NCBI GenBank assembly: GCA_016490735.1
Contig: JAEMWC010000164.1
Span: forward strand, 81,001 to 145,000
Direction: 5' to 3'
DNA length: 64,000 nt
DNA from: Pachyseris speciosa
Lineage: Eukaryota > Cnidaria > Anthozoa > Scleractinia > Pachyseridae
Shown here: positions 9,149 through 19,004 of the stretch, piece by piece
Numbering within the stretch: position 1 is the first letter of the stretch
How the letters are laid out: each line of letters opens with the position of its first letter
Notes under the pieces: generated by a model
Database searches by the model: none
Told to the model about the DNA's origin: nothing
What the model saw: the letters and a program-made list of their open reading frames with translations, nothing else
Position numbers and translations under genes: made by a program

Positions 9149-9520
9149 TGAGAATGAATATATGAAAATGATATATTTGAACTGCGGATTAATGATTAAA
9201 TATGTGACTGATCATCGCAGTTATGGACACTACTTAAGCAATAGTGAAAATAAAGCCTGAAAATATTTCAGGCTTGTACGGGATTCAAACCCACGACCTC
9301 TGCGATACCGGTGCAGCGCTCTACCGACTGAGTTAACAAGCCATCTGGGAGCTGGTCGTTTTGTTGGTTCGTAATATACCCGTGAGTGGTGAATATATGA
9401 GAATGAACATATGAAAATCATATATTTGAACTGCGGATTAATGATTAAATATGTGAATGATTTTCATATATTCATTCTCATATATCCACCACTCACGGGT
9501 ATATTACGAACCAACAAAAC
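9149..9520. repeat. tRNA-bearing repeat, left part
   Basis: Arms containing GAATATATGAAAATGATATA and AACTGCGGATTAATGATTAA flank a tRNA-like sequence (9271-9342, minus). A second inverted arm (TTTTCATATATTCATTCTC) begins near 9461. It resumes at 11244 after the DNA transposon at 9524-11243. Together the parts show two tRNA-like units head to head inside shared arms. Confidence 0.65.
9271..9342 (-). tRNA. tRNA-Thr(GGU)-like sequence inside a repeat
   Basis: This 72-nt sequence folds as a tRNA: acceptor GGCTTGT with ACAAGCC, D-arm, anticodon loop CCGGTAT and a T-arm. The T loop is slightly mutated (GGGTTTGAATCCCG). The loop centre is GGT (Thr). Base 33 is C instead of the universal U. It is therefore best read as a repeat-borne tRNA relic, not a working gene. 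Confidence 0.5.
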
Positions 9521-10486
9521 GACCAGGCACCGGTTCCTGGAAATCCGATTAAACTATCCCCGATTAAGGGTTAATTCAAGATTGAATTCCTTAATCCCTG
9601 AATAACTAATCAGGGAATAAAAAGGCGTTCCTCAAAACAGATTTATCCCTCGATTAACTATCCCTCGATTAAACTCGGAACAAACCAGTCAGACCGGTTA
9701 TCCACAAGCAAATGCACGCGAAATGATGATGCGAGGGAAAATGCGAAGTGAAGATGTGCACGAACTCGAAGCGTTTAGTTGTTTTTTGATTCACGGAAAG
9801 AACGGCGTCATAAATTGTATTAATCAAACCTTCTTATTAAGTCATAGTTTACGAAAAAAAGTACATTTTTGAGCAAAAAACTCTTACGATATTGTTAAAA
9901 GGAAACAGAATGGAAACTTCAGTGCAAGGCGGCGTTGGTAGTCAAAGAAAATAACCTCTGTATAAAGCGAGAAATTAACTTGTAAGCCGAATTGGCTGGA
10001 ATGGGTGAGTTAAGATCTTCTTGATTCTTTCAGTGTCGAATTCTAGCTACAAAATTGGTTGAATCTGTATATTAAAGCTGTAAATTTTGAATCAGCGTTG
10101 TTAATATAAATCGGTTGAATGCGTACAGAAATAAAATAAAATTCTCTTTTTGAAATCATTAAGGTGATGTTTAGTTAGAAAAAAAATGCCTTTTTATTTC
10201 CTTTTAACTTCTTTCTAGTGCAATTTGTTGCAAGAATTTTATTTGATTAAAAAATTTTTTTCCTCAAACAGGTGAAACGTTATGTCGAATGAGGGTAAAG
10301 GAAAATATATACACAAATGCAAGTGATAAAAAATATTTTAGTCATTGCGTGTTGTCTTTCTCTCGCGTGCAACATAGCTAAAATTAAGGCTTTGCTGGAA
10401 CTTATGCTTATTTTCTGCTTGGTGAAGCCTGCTAGAATAGTATAGCTAATTATTTTTAAGATCTTACCACTTAAAAGAGTTAGTTG

Positions 10487-10780
10487 AGGATGAATGATAT
10501 ATGAAATGAATCATATATGAACTGCGGAAATGAAATCAAATGAAGAATGATCCTCGCAGTTGTGAACGCAATTTATGCAATTGCGAGGAGAAGCCTGAAA
10601 AAAAATTCAGGACTTCAACGGGTTTTGAACCCGTGACCTCGCGATTACCGGTGCGATGCTCTAACCAACTGATCTAAGAAGCCACTGACGTTGGGAGCTG
10701 GTCAATTGTGGGTTCATATGTTCCCGTGAAAGAAATGAGTGTGAATGATATATGAAATGAATCATATATGATATAGGATG
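10487..10780. repeat. Diverged tRNA-bearing repeat
   Basis: Both ends carry GAATGATATATGAAATGAAT-CATATATGA, an internally palindromic arm. The middle has a tRNA-like unit at 10610-10683 (minus) with GGGTTTTGAACCCG. It is organised like 9149-9520 with a different arm sequence, so it is a second subfamily. It lies inside the transposon 9524-11243. Confidence 0.6.
10610..10683 (-). tRNA. tRNA-like sequence, degenerate
   Basis: The minus strand starts GGCTTCTTAGATCAGTTGG, has an ACCGGTA anticodon region and a strong T-arm ACGGG/CCCGT, and ends GAAGTCC. Acceptor pairing has mismatches. Thr-like by loop sequence; probably not functional. Confidence 0.4.
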
Positions 10781-11252
10781 TTGTTGCGAATGTTTAAGCT
10801 TACGAATAACTTATCAGTTTTGAGTAAGAAAAGATGAAAGATCTGCATGTTTTGCCCCCCTTGGTTCGCCATCGTTCACTTTAGATGACTGTTTTCTACC
10901 GAAAATTAAATTTATACTCTCCTGAATTTGAATGGACTGAAAGTTCTCGGTCGTTTAAGTCTTCAAGACCTATTATTTGCGGTGTAAGTTGTTTTCCCTT
11001 ATTTCCTGCACCAAATTCACGAACGGTTTACTCCGTCATTTTGTTTGTTTTGAAAAATTTATTCCGCGGTTAGTGAGTTAATCCACCTCGCAAGGTGTGT
11101 TAAATTTAACCGTTGGTTTATCTTTAGGATAGTGCTAATCGTGCTACGTGGACAGAATCTAACCGAAGGATAAATTTTATTCCTCGATTAGCGGGATTTA
11201 TCCATTGATTAGCGCTAATCGGCTTTCCAGGAAACGGGGCCTGCTCCCAGAT

Positions 11253-11324
11253 GGCTTGTTAGCTCAGTCGGTAGAGCGCTGCACCGGTATCGCAGAGGTC
11301 GTGGGTTCGAATCCCGTACAAGCC
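11253..11324 (+). tRNA. tRNA-Thr(GGU)-like sequence inside a repeat
   Basis: The best-preserved unit. The seven-pair acceptor GGCTTGT/ACAAGCC is perfect, the D stem is GCTC/GAGC, and the anticodon stem CTGC/GCAG carries loop CCGGTAT. The T loop is TTCGAAT. The A and B promoter boxes are intact (TAGCTCAGTCGGTAGAGC, GGGTTCGAATCC). C at position 33 and an A-C pair at the base of the loop argue against translation use. TTTTTTTT at about 11330 could end Pol III transcription. Confidence 0.6.
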
Positions 11325-12009
11325 TGAATTTTTTTTCCCAGGCTGGGCAACTGTGGCAGTGGTCTCTCTGAAAAGCTCCAGAAGCTCCAAAATCGTGCAG
11401 CCCGTATTTTAATGTGTGCCAATTATGACTCGAATATCAATGAATTGTTCCGGGCACTGGGTTGGCGTAAACTCAAATATCAAAGATTGGAATCAGCTGC
11501 TGTTATGATGTACAAATCTTTACATGGTATGACCCCTGAGTATCTGAGTTCTAGATTTGTGTTTCGAAACGACATAACATCATATCGATTAAGGAATACT
11601 GAAAATAAATTGGCTCTTCCACAGCCCCGCACCAATTATTTGAGGAAGAGTTTCTCTTACAGCGGAGCCGGGTTGTGGAACCTGAGCCTACCCAGTGGCC
11701 TTCGAGCAGTAACATCTTTACATGGTTTTAAACTTAAAATACGTCACCACAATTTTGAATGAGTTTTAACACGGCATCCTTGTAAAGCAGCTTTTAGTAT
11801 GTAGTTAATTAGTATTTTAGGTTAGTTAGTTTAGTTAAGGACAATTATAGTTAATCTTTTATCATTTTATAATCTTTCGGTGCTGAAGGATTTACCATGT
11901 ATAAATAACGTTACCATTACCATCATTACCATTACCATTACAGTTTCATTTGCACAGTACCGAACTTGCGGGGTACACTCTACAACTCGCGAAATTAAAA
12001 AACTCTCAA

Positions 12010-12430
12010 TGTGAAACCAGGTTCCCCCCCCCCCGCTGGGGACGGCGGTACTCCCGTGTATGGGCTATATAGCTATGTGCGGCCCCAAAGGGTATGGTTT
12101 TTAAGCCGTTTTGGTCTGAAATAGGGTATCGATTTTGACCATTTTGGTCTGAAATAGGGTACGGTTTGTGCACTCTAGTCTTGAATTGGATATGTTTTTT
12201 TCGAAGAAGTTACTTCTTCATCATTAGGCGATAAGACTATCGACAAAAGCCCTTCTTTTTTTTCTTTTAATTGCGTTTACGCCAGCTGGTCTGAAATAGG
12301 GTATCGAATTTTTGGTCGGGTCTGAAATAGGGTAGGGAAAATCGCAGATTTTGGTCTGAAATAGGGTAAGGGTTTCAGGAAGTGGGCCGCACAACCCCAC
12401 CCAATTTTTCTGGGAGTAACCCCCGGGCCA
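12010..12430. mobile_element. MITE with GGTACTCCC ends and TCTGAAATAGGGTA repeats
   Basis: Ends resemble GGCGGTACTCCC at 12041 and CTGGGAGTAACCCCC near 12409. Inside, TCTGAAATAGGGTA or a near variant recurs five times. The same insertion is at about 39700-40060 in copy B (decayed), and an independent inverted copy with a clean duplication is at 51243-51649. Confidence 0.7.
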
Positions 12431-12887
12431 CGTTCCCTTTTGGACTCTGAACTCAATGTCTCATTGTTCTACATTAATCCATCTACATGTATAATGATAG
12501 ACCTACGCGCCACTCAACAGATCTGTATGGTGGATTGTGACTCCCGGTATAGCGTTTAGCGTCGTTCCGTGTCGAAATATGAGCTGAATGACAAGTGATG
12601 AAAACAACAGAGATTTATTTACCTACGATATATCAACTCACCCGTGCTCAAATACGATCACCATATCACTCACGTGTGAAAACGAGACTGACAAACGTGG
12701 CAGTAACGGCAGTTAGAACCGACAAAAGACTCAAAAAAGCTTTATTATGCCGGGGGGGTATTCCCTATAACGGCCTATACGGGGAGGTGAAAATGATAAG
12801 TAAAGGACCGCCAACGATAATGCTGTAAAACGTAGGATCTATAAGAGATCTAATCAGCCAAAAAATAAATCGGAATATACATGTAAA

Positions 12888-13021
12888 AAGCAAGGCTGAT
12901 ACTACGTGAAAAAAGTTGACTTTGCAAGACACCAACATGGTTGCAGTTGCCCTACTTTATCGAGTCTCGATCATGTTGGTGTCTCGCAAAGGCAACTTTT
13001 TTCACGTAGTATCAGCCTTGC
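12888..13021. mobile_element. Foldback MITE, 50-bp arms
   Basis: AAGCAAGGCTGATACTACGT at 12888 is the reverse complement of the end near 13002-13021. The arms are about 51 bases with few changes, around a 31-base loop. It is missing from the matching part of copy B. Confidence 0.8.
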
Positions 13022-13027
13022 TTGTTA

Positions 13028-13345
13028 AATGTATATATGGCGAGGCTTCGCCCGAAAGGGTACGTTTTCCACGCTTCAGGTATATGAAAGGGTAGGGATT
13101 TCTCGACTTGAAGTATATGAAAGTGTAGGGAAATCTGTCATTGGAGTATTTAAAAAGGGCCTATTATTAAAATATTTCGGACACACATATCTTATGACTG
13201 TAATGTGTTACATGAAAATAAGAAGACGTTCTGTTTTAGGTATACAAAAGGGGTATCATTTGTCAATGGAAGGTATACGAAAGGGGTAACTATCTTTTCC
13301 GTCAAAAATGAAAAGGGGTTGGACCTCGGGCGGAGCCTCCCCGTA
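13028..13345. repeat. TATATGAAAGGGTA-type interspersed repeat
   Basis: It contains two TATATGAAAG-GTAGGG units and related TATACAAAAGGGGTA and TATACGAAAGGGGTA units, and ends in GGAGCCTCCCCGTAT. A second copy, opposite in orientation, lies at 14040-14215. C-rich runs at 13364-13383 follow. Confidence 0.55.
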
Positions 13346-13849
13346 TTAAATTTTTTTTTAGTCCCCCCCCCCCCCCCACCCCCGGGGGTTATTATGTTCT
13401 TAATACAGAAACAACAGAAACTGTATCAGTTTTAGTTGATAGTAATTTACTGGTCACGACAACAACAACAACAACAACAGCTTTATTTATCCCTTATTTA
13501 AAAAACAATGTCAGAACAATGTCTCTAATAGATAACAGTCTGTCTCTAACAGATAATAGTCTTATCTTTGATCTCATAAAAGAGAAAGAGCTTTATTATT
13601 GCAACAGGACTGTTACGGTAACATGGTTCTGGCATTTTAGAGAATTCAACGAAAGCATAACTGAATTTAACCAATTCTTGGTGAACATCCCAGTCAAAAA
13701 AGTATATATATATATATATGTAATCTAACCCTAACCCTTATCTCTCTGTGAAAATCATCATATAAAAGACGGGCAAATGAGAACGCCAACAATTTTTGGA
13801 AGAAGCTCTTCCAAGGCCATTATATGATAAAAGGGGGTTAGTTTGTAAA

Positions 13850-13985
13850 GAAACTGTGGTGCTGAGTCGGTGGGGGAGTGTAACAGCGAAAAAAATTGGA
13901 AAATTTGGTTTATCAACGGAGATGATAATGTAAATTGACCACCGGTACAGGCATTCAAAAACCTGACATTTCAAGCGTTAGCCCC
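13850..13985 (-). mobile_element. Penelope-like element end fragment
   Basis: Matches the end of the element at 21880-21990 (TTGGTTTATCAACGGAG, ATAATGTAAATTGACCACCG, AAGCGTTAGCCC). A shorter relic is at the matching place in copy B (40890-40955). Only the terminal region is present. A telomere-like CTAACCCTAACCC lies just left at about 13725-13738 and a G run at 13992-14009. Confidence 0.6.
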
Positions 13986-14039
13986 GCGGTTGGGGGGGGG
14001 GGGGGGGGGTCATGTAGAGTTCAATAAATTAAAACAGAA

Positions 14040-14215
14040 CAGTCGTAAGGTACGTGTGTTGGAAATATTTTAATGAAAGGCCCTACCCTTTCATATACTT
14101 CGACTCGTGAAATCCCTACCCTTTCATATACCTGAATCGTGAAAACGGTACTCCTTTTGGGAGGTGCCTCCCCGTATAGGTCATTATAGGGAGTACCCCC
14201 TTCCCCGCCCGGGGC
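14040..14215. repeat. Inverted copy of the TATATGAAAGGGTA repeat
   Basis: CCCTACCCTTTCATATACTT at 14083 and again near 14116 are the complement of the 13028-13345 units. TGCCTCCCCGTATA follows near 14165. No coding content. Confidence 0.55.
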
Positions 14216-14339
14216 GTTAGCCAAATCGCCAAAAATGTTCTTTCGATAGGCCATTTCCGAATTCGAAAAACCCTGATCTCTTTCAAAATAAGGCCAAATA
14301 CAAAATCTTTTTTGAGAAACTGAGTTTGTCTGCATGACA

Positions 14340-15190
14340 ATAAAATATCATTCAACACCCCGAATGTTTGCAGACGATGCCAGCCTAACAGCCTATGGGA
14401 AAAGTATTGAAGAAATCGAATTAAGACTTAATGAAGACTTGGAAAAAATCAGATTGTGGCTACAAGCAAATAAGCTTAGTCTTAACGTTGCGACGACAGA
14501 GTACATGCTCATCGGTTCACGTCAAAGACTGACTAAGCTTCCTTTGGAACCAAATGTATGATTGGGAGTGATCCGATCAAAAGAGTCAGAGATACAAAAA
14601 TACTTGGAATATATATTGATGAATCTCTTACGTGGAGCAAGCATATTGAACAAATAACTAAAAAGATTATAACAGGAATTAGTGCGCTAAAGCGGCTTAG
14701 AGATTTTGCAAGTCGAGATGTACTTGTTTCAGTTTATAATGCTCTAATTATGCCTCACTTTGATTATTGCAGGTGCGGATCCAGGATTTTGAAATGGGGG
14801 GGGGGGGGTGAATTTTTGTAATAATGTAATAGAACCAAAGCCTGGTTGAGGTGTTTGAGGGATAAGAAAAAAAAAAAAGAAAGAAGGGGAGCTCAGAAAA
14901 AGGGGGGTGAAAATTCACCCATTTCACCTCCACTGGATCCGCGCCTGTATTTGTTGTGAGGTTTGGGATTCATTAGGAAGTGTGCTGGCCGACAGGCTTC
15001 AGAAACTCCATAGCAGATGCGCTAGGGTGATCATGCGTTACAAAAACGAGGCTGGACAGTCTGGATTAGCCCTACGCCATCTTGGCCGGAATTTACTAAA
15101 CGAACGCAGATTTCGATTAACAAAAAATACTCTTTTTAGCTCATTTTACTTTTTCAAACTGTGGACTCCGCAAACTGGAAGAAGTCACTG
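14340..15190 (+). pseudogene. LINE reverse transcriptase fragment, broken
   Basis: PRMFADDASLTA (YADD-type catalytic motif) opens the segment and NKLSLNVATTEYMLIGSRQR follows. A frame change at about 14558 continues with TKILGIYIDESLTWSKHIEQ and ends HFDYC at 14772. A MITE interrupts at about 14773-14946, and the frame resumes CEVWDSLGSVLADRLQKLH. This is the middle and C-terminal part of a non-LTR retrotransposon enzyme, related to but distinct from the LINE at 8152. It sits in a copy-A-only insertion (13986-17070). Confidence 0.8.
14773..14946. mobile_element. Short MITE with GGATCCAG ends inside the LINE
   Basis: GGTGCGGATCCAG at 14773 and CTGGATCCGCGCC ending about 14945 are inverted repeats, with GGGGGGGTGAA/TTCACCC inner arms. 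It separates the FDYC and CEVW parts of the enzyme. Target duplications are not clear. Confidence 0.7.
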
Positions 15191-15327
15191 AAAATGTTAT
15201 TTCTGCAAAAGCTTGTGAAATTCTAAGCACACGACGGAGAGTTGGAGGGGGTGGGGTACCTGCAACAGGCCTTAAGAGCTTGGTGCTGTAGCAAAGGGAA
15301 GTGTGGAAGCAAGAACACTGTATATTT

Positions 15328-15456
15328 TTACCCTAACGCTAAACATATCCCTAAAACTAACCCCAACCCTAACCTAACCCCAACCCTAGCCCTAGCCCTA
15401 ACCTAGCCCCAATCCTAACCCTAAATTCTAACCCTAACCCTAACCTAACCTAAGCC
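15328..15456. repeat. Degenerate interstitial telomere-like repeat
   Basis: About 130 bases made mostly of CCCTAA, CCCTAG and CCCAAC units with scattered substitutions and five-base variants. The unit matches the metazoan TTAGGG telomere on the opposite strand. Confidence 0.75.
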
Positions 15457-17293
15457 ACCAATCTAGCCTTACTCCAAGCCTCAGATCTTTAACCCTAAAG
15501 CCAAAACAATACCTCTTGTCCTAAAATCCTCATTATAAGCCTATGCTTAAGCTAAGCTTAGCCATCATGTTCAGTATTCGGTGTAAAAAGTACTGGTCGC
15601 GTGACCTAATTTTTTCCTTTTAACTCTTTCTTGTCCGCCATTTTGTACGTGTTTTTCTGTAATTTTCGAGGGTTTGAGGTCAAATCGATCTAGTTATTCC
15701 ATATAAGGGGTCACCACGGAGATATTGCTGGTCCACAACATTGAAGGCTCTATCTTTCATGTCACGCTTGTCACGCTAGCAGTCGTTTATTTGTAAACGA
15801 TCACTCAGCTACAAATCGGTATGTATTTCATTTATAAGTGTGTTTTTCGAGCCATTTTCCACCTCAGAAGCCCTCTGCCTGGCATCATAAGGTTGGGTTG
15901 GTGGCTAGAGGCAATCCTCCGAAAGAAGACGGAGGTGGGAAGCAATTTCACACCAAGTGAGCCGCCGAAAGGTTTCGATCGAGTCATGGTGATTCACGAA
16001 GTGAAGTTGTGTCCCTAGCCATTCTGTGAGTAGGTACCGGGACCTGGCATGGCAATTTTGGCGAGTTTTGAGTTGTAAATAATTTAATCGGTGCAATAGT
16101 TTGCCAGCAGGACCGGGTGGCTCGACACGGTTCTAAAAAATATCTGAAATGGAAATTGGCGGACTAACACGCGGCAGTTATCCAAGCATATCCTAGAATT
16201 CCTTCGGGTCACAAATGCGAACTTGTCAGACCAGTGACAGCAACTGAAAACAAATAGCGTTACCCAGATCGGGCTAAGGAATTGAGCGGGCAAATTGGAA
16301 CAGATTGCAAGAAGTTGAGTCGAAGTTTACTGCCAATGTAAATTCTTAGCTTGAAGAGGGATTTTTTCGTCTTCAAAACTTCAAAACAAAGTTGATTATT
16401 TTTCGTGTTGTCCTAGAGCGTTTTTTGGTTTTGCAACAGAATAGACAGTCATATTCAAGGGAAATAGGTACTTTTAATACGTTTACGGAGTGTTAAAGTC
16501 TAAGAAACTCAGTATATGGCAATAATAATGGCTCATTTCAAACGTAGTCCGGGATTTGGAAAAGTTACAGGTTTTCAAAGCACCGGTCTTCAGCGACCGG
16601 TAAATTGCAGAGCCGGAAAGAAAGAGTTAAGGCTAGGCAAATGTTTAAGGTTCTCCAAGGCTTGGCACCACTTGACTTGGTTATATTAAACTTGACTTGG
16701 TTATATTAAATGCACGAATAGATTTAATCACGGTTATTAGTAAATTTAGGATATTTTCAATTTTTATACTTAGCTCACGCCCCTACTGGAAACCAGCTAT
16801 TGTATTTTTTACATTGTTGAATAGGCTAGCGTGATAAAAATAAAAGTTCTTATCTTATCTTATCTATCTTAAACTTGTTTTAAAACAGAGGCTTGAGGTA
16901 ACTCGGAAATGGCCTATCACCTTTGGACCGACTCAGTAACAAATGTTTCAAACCACTTTAAAATCGCGAAGTATCTATTTCTGTAATTTAAAACACAACT
17001 CAACACTGTTGCATGCACCTTTGAAAATGTTCATCTCACGTGCAATGTAATTGCATTAAAACAACATTTTTGAACGGAAATGAGAACTTAGCTTAAAAAG
17101 TTCTTGATGCTATAAAAAAGGCAAATGCTAATCTTTCCTGTCTGCTTCTACAGCGGTTCCTGTTTTCAAAATTCCCTATTTATTTATTTATTTATTTATT
17201 TATTTATAACAATATTTATACAGGGTGCTCTCTCACAGCAGTGGTTTTCAGAGAGGCCCTGTATATAAAAGGTACAAACAAATAATAATGATT
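15457..17293. other. No gene recognised
   Basis: AT-rich sequence with short frames only. A (TCTTA)n tail at 16847-16870 suggests the end of a retroelement, and the same tail motif recurs near 45660. An (ATTT)n tract lies at 17180-17213. The piece near 17085-17125 (TTAGCTTAAAAAGTTCTTGA) recurs in inverted orientation at 40976-41030. Confidence 0.4.
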
Positions 17294-17854
17294 AAGGGAC
17301 TGGTCATTATTTATGTAGAGGGGGGAAGGGAAAAATATTTTGATAGATCAAAATTTTTGCCAGACCCTCCCTCCTCAGGTCTAAAAATGGCAAGTAGCCC
17401 CCTACTCTTAATTCAATATTTCATTGATGACTCCTCCCCCCCCCCCCCCCCCCCCCCATTTTTCCACTTATGACTTTACTACCGTAATGTTTCGTATTTG
17501 CATCATATAGATATGACTAGCCTATGCCAAAAAATACACCTGGCGAATGTCTGGTAAGAGCAAAGACGAAATTACCTTGTAAATCATTGAAATGTCATTG
17601 CTTACCCTATCAGATAACCTAATAAGTCACAAAATTGCACCATCTTCACCACCTGGATCTTTGAAATTGATTTATTTCGTAAAAGTAATCCCATTTGCAA
17701 AAGCACAGACAAGACCCCTTGCAAAAGCTAAAAACTGATGACCCCCCTACTAATTCTAAAAAAATTTGCCCTTCCCCTGTGGCCAATCAAAAACAGCCTT
17801 GACCCCCCCCCCCTTTTTTTTTCCTCCCCCCTCTACATAAATAATGACCGGTCA
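17294..17854. mobile_element. TIR element, GGTCATTATTTATGTAGAGG ends
   Basis: AGGGACTGGTCATTATTTAT at 17295 and ATAAATAATGACCGGTCACT at 17837 form inverted ends, followed inward by G-rich and C-rich runs (17322-17332, 17803-17830). The interior has no coding frame. Not seen in copy B. Confidence 0.7.
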
Positions 17855-17859
17855 CTAAG

Positions 17860-18616
17860 TAGATGAAATAATACTGAAATAATAATAATAATAATAAGAT
17901 TAGCTGATGAACATTGACCGCAAAACGAAGCCTCTAAGGACATGTACAAAATGAAACCTGCTAATGGAACGAACGAGCAGACCTACCTTGTCCACAGAAC
18001 CTTCCGCCATTTTGGAATAAGCAAAATCCTAAGTCCGCGAGCAAACTCGACAAAAAGTCGCCAAGAAAAACTCGACAAAAAACTTGACAAAAAAGTCGAC
18101 AAAAAAATTCGATATGAGACCAGAAAAGAGGAAGAAAACAATGGCACTTACTGGGCTCCGTAGCTTACACAATGTGATGTGCTAAGGTTTTTTTTATTTT
18201 TTGCTGGCAGCAAGAAATAATGAAACTTGACACTTTCAAATTTAGCGGTACAAAACGTGAAAACTTTTGTGGGCGATGGGCTAAAAATTGAACGGCTCAG
18301 CCTTATCGTTTGCCACAGACTTTTTTCACACTTTACTTTGCATTTTTATTTTGCAGGAGTAAACGCTAGTATTTCATTGTAATTAAATCAAAATCAATGA
18401 GATGAAAGGGTAATCACCCCGACTAATCAGAAAATTTTGTTTTCCTGTTTTAATTAATTGTAGTTACTTAATCAAACGAGACCAGAGAGAAGCTGGGAAG
18501 GAGCCGCTTTCCAAAGCAGAGTCATATTAGTGGAAAGGACTGAACGTTACAAAGAGGAGGATAAAGACTTCTTTGGACCTGATCGGTTTATGTGCGTGTG
18601 CTTTTCTAGTTTACAA
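17860..18616. other. Duplicated non-coding block
   Basis: Matches 41030-41718 (GAACGAACGAGCAGACCTAC, GTCCACAGAACCTTCCG). A simple repeat of GACAAAAAA-CTC units lies at 18040-18110. Frames here are not kept in copy B because of several indels, so coding is unlikely. Confidence 0.5.
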
Positions 18617-18843
18617 GGCCGGGTTGTTCGAAAGCCGATGAACCCTAATCCAAGATTAAAAATTAACCAAGGATTTTATTTTTCTATCCATGAACGTTAT
18701 TCAATGCTAATATTCTGCAAAATTTTAAATTAGAGGACGTCAATCCTGAAAAGCAAAAGAAACTTTCATCCAAAAGTTAAAAACTGTAACCAAAGTTTGC
18801 GCTAATCCTGGATTAAGTTCATCGGCTTTCGAACAACCGGGCC
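18617..18843. mobile_element. MITE with GTTGTTCGAAAGCCGATGAA ends
   Basis: The left end GGCCGGGTTGTTCGAAAGCC pairs with the right end GGCTTTCGAACAACCGGGCC. Inner arms hold TAATCCAAGATTAA and TAATCCTGGATTAA. The same insertion, more decayed, is at 41719-41962. Confidence 0.75.
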
Positions 18844-19004
18844 AGAGTTGTTTTTTAGTTGTCAGGGGCGTATAGCCTGCGTCGCAGACGTTAACTAACC
18901 CCGGTTAGTACCGTCTGGCGAAGCAGCGCCAAATTCCTTGTTCTGTACCAGAATTTGAGTACGCGTTATGATTGGCTCGTCAACAAAAGCCTTTTGTTGA
19001 CGAG

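Larger units (their letters stand above)
9524..11243. mobile_element. Non-autonomous TIR DNA transposon (CAGGC-CCG ends)
   Basis: Terminal inverted repeats begin CAGGCACCGGTTCCTGG at 9524 and end with CCAGGAAACGGGGCCTG at 11243, with matching CCGATTA just inside. It cuts the phrase AAAACGAC-CAGCTCCCAG of the surrounding tRNA repeat, whose intact form is visible at 9342-9356. No clear target duplication is found. Both ends have GATTA/TAATC-rich subterminal zones. No transposase frame remains. A diverged tRNA-like repeat is nested at 10487-10780. Confidence 0.7.
8152..11941 (+). mobile_element. 5'-truncated LINE carrying nested insertions
   Basis: Copy B runs straight across the matching point (near 39615-39626), so the whole 3.8 kb is a one-copy insertion. 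Reading on the plus strand, the reverse transcriptase goes from FYGIRG...LFLLYINDLPNCL (8152-8356) through PRMYADDTSLTF (8645-8866). It continues past 9081 (YESLVQQHFNYS) and resumes at about 11345 (SEKLQKLQNRAARIL) to a stop at 11762. A 180-base 3' UTR ends in an (ATTACC)n tail. The gaps are a SINE (8357-8632), a MITE (8993-9080) and a tRNA-bearing repeat (9149-11335) that itself holds a DNA transposon. The protein is dead. Confidence 0.85.

Noticed and set aside
11253..11324. A functional Thr tRNA gene
   Set aside because: It folds well, but C33, repeat arms and multiple truncated copies point to a repeat-borne tRNA relic.
15328..15456. A chromosome end or CRISPR-like array
   Set aside because: Units are degenerate and the tract is internal with unrelated DNA on both sides; there are no spacer-like regular intervals.
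17942..18163. A 73-codon Lys-rich frame
   Set aside because: Indels against 41030-41230 break the frame, and the Lys/Asp part is a GACAAAAAA simple repeat.
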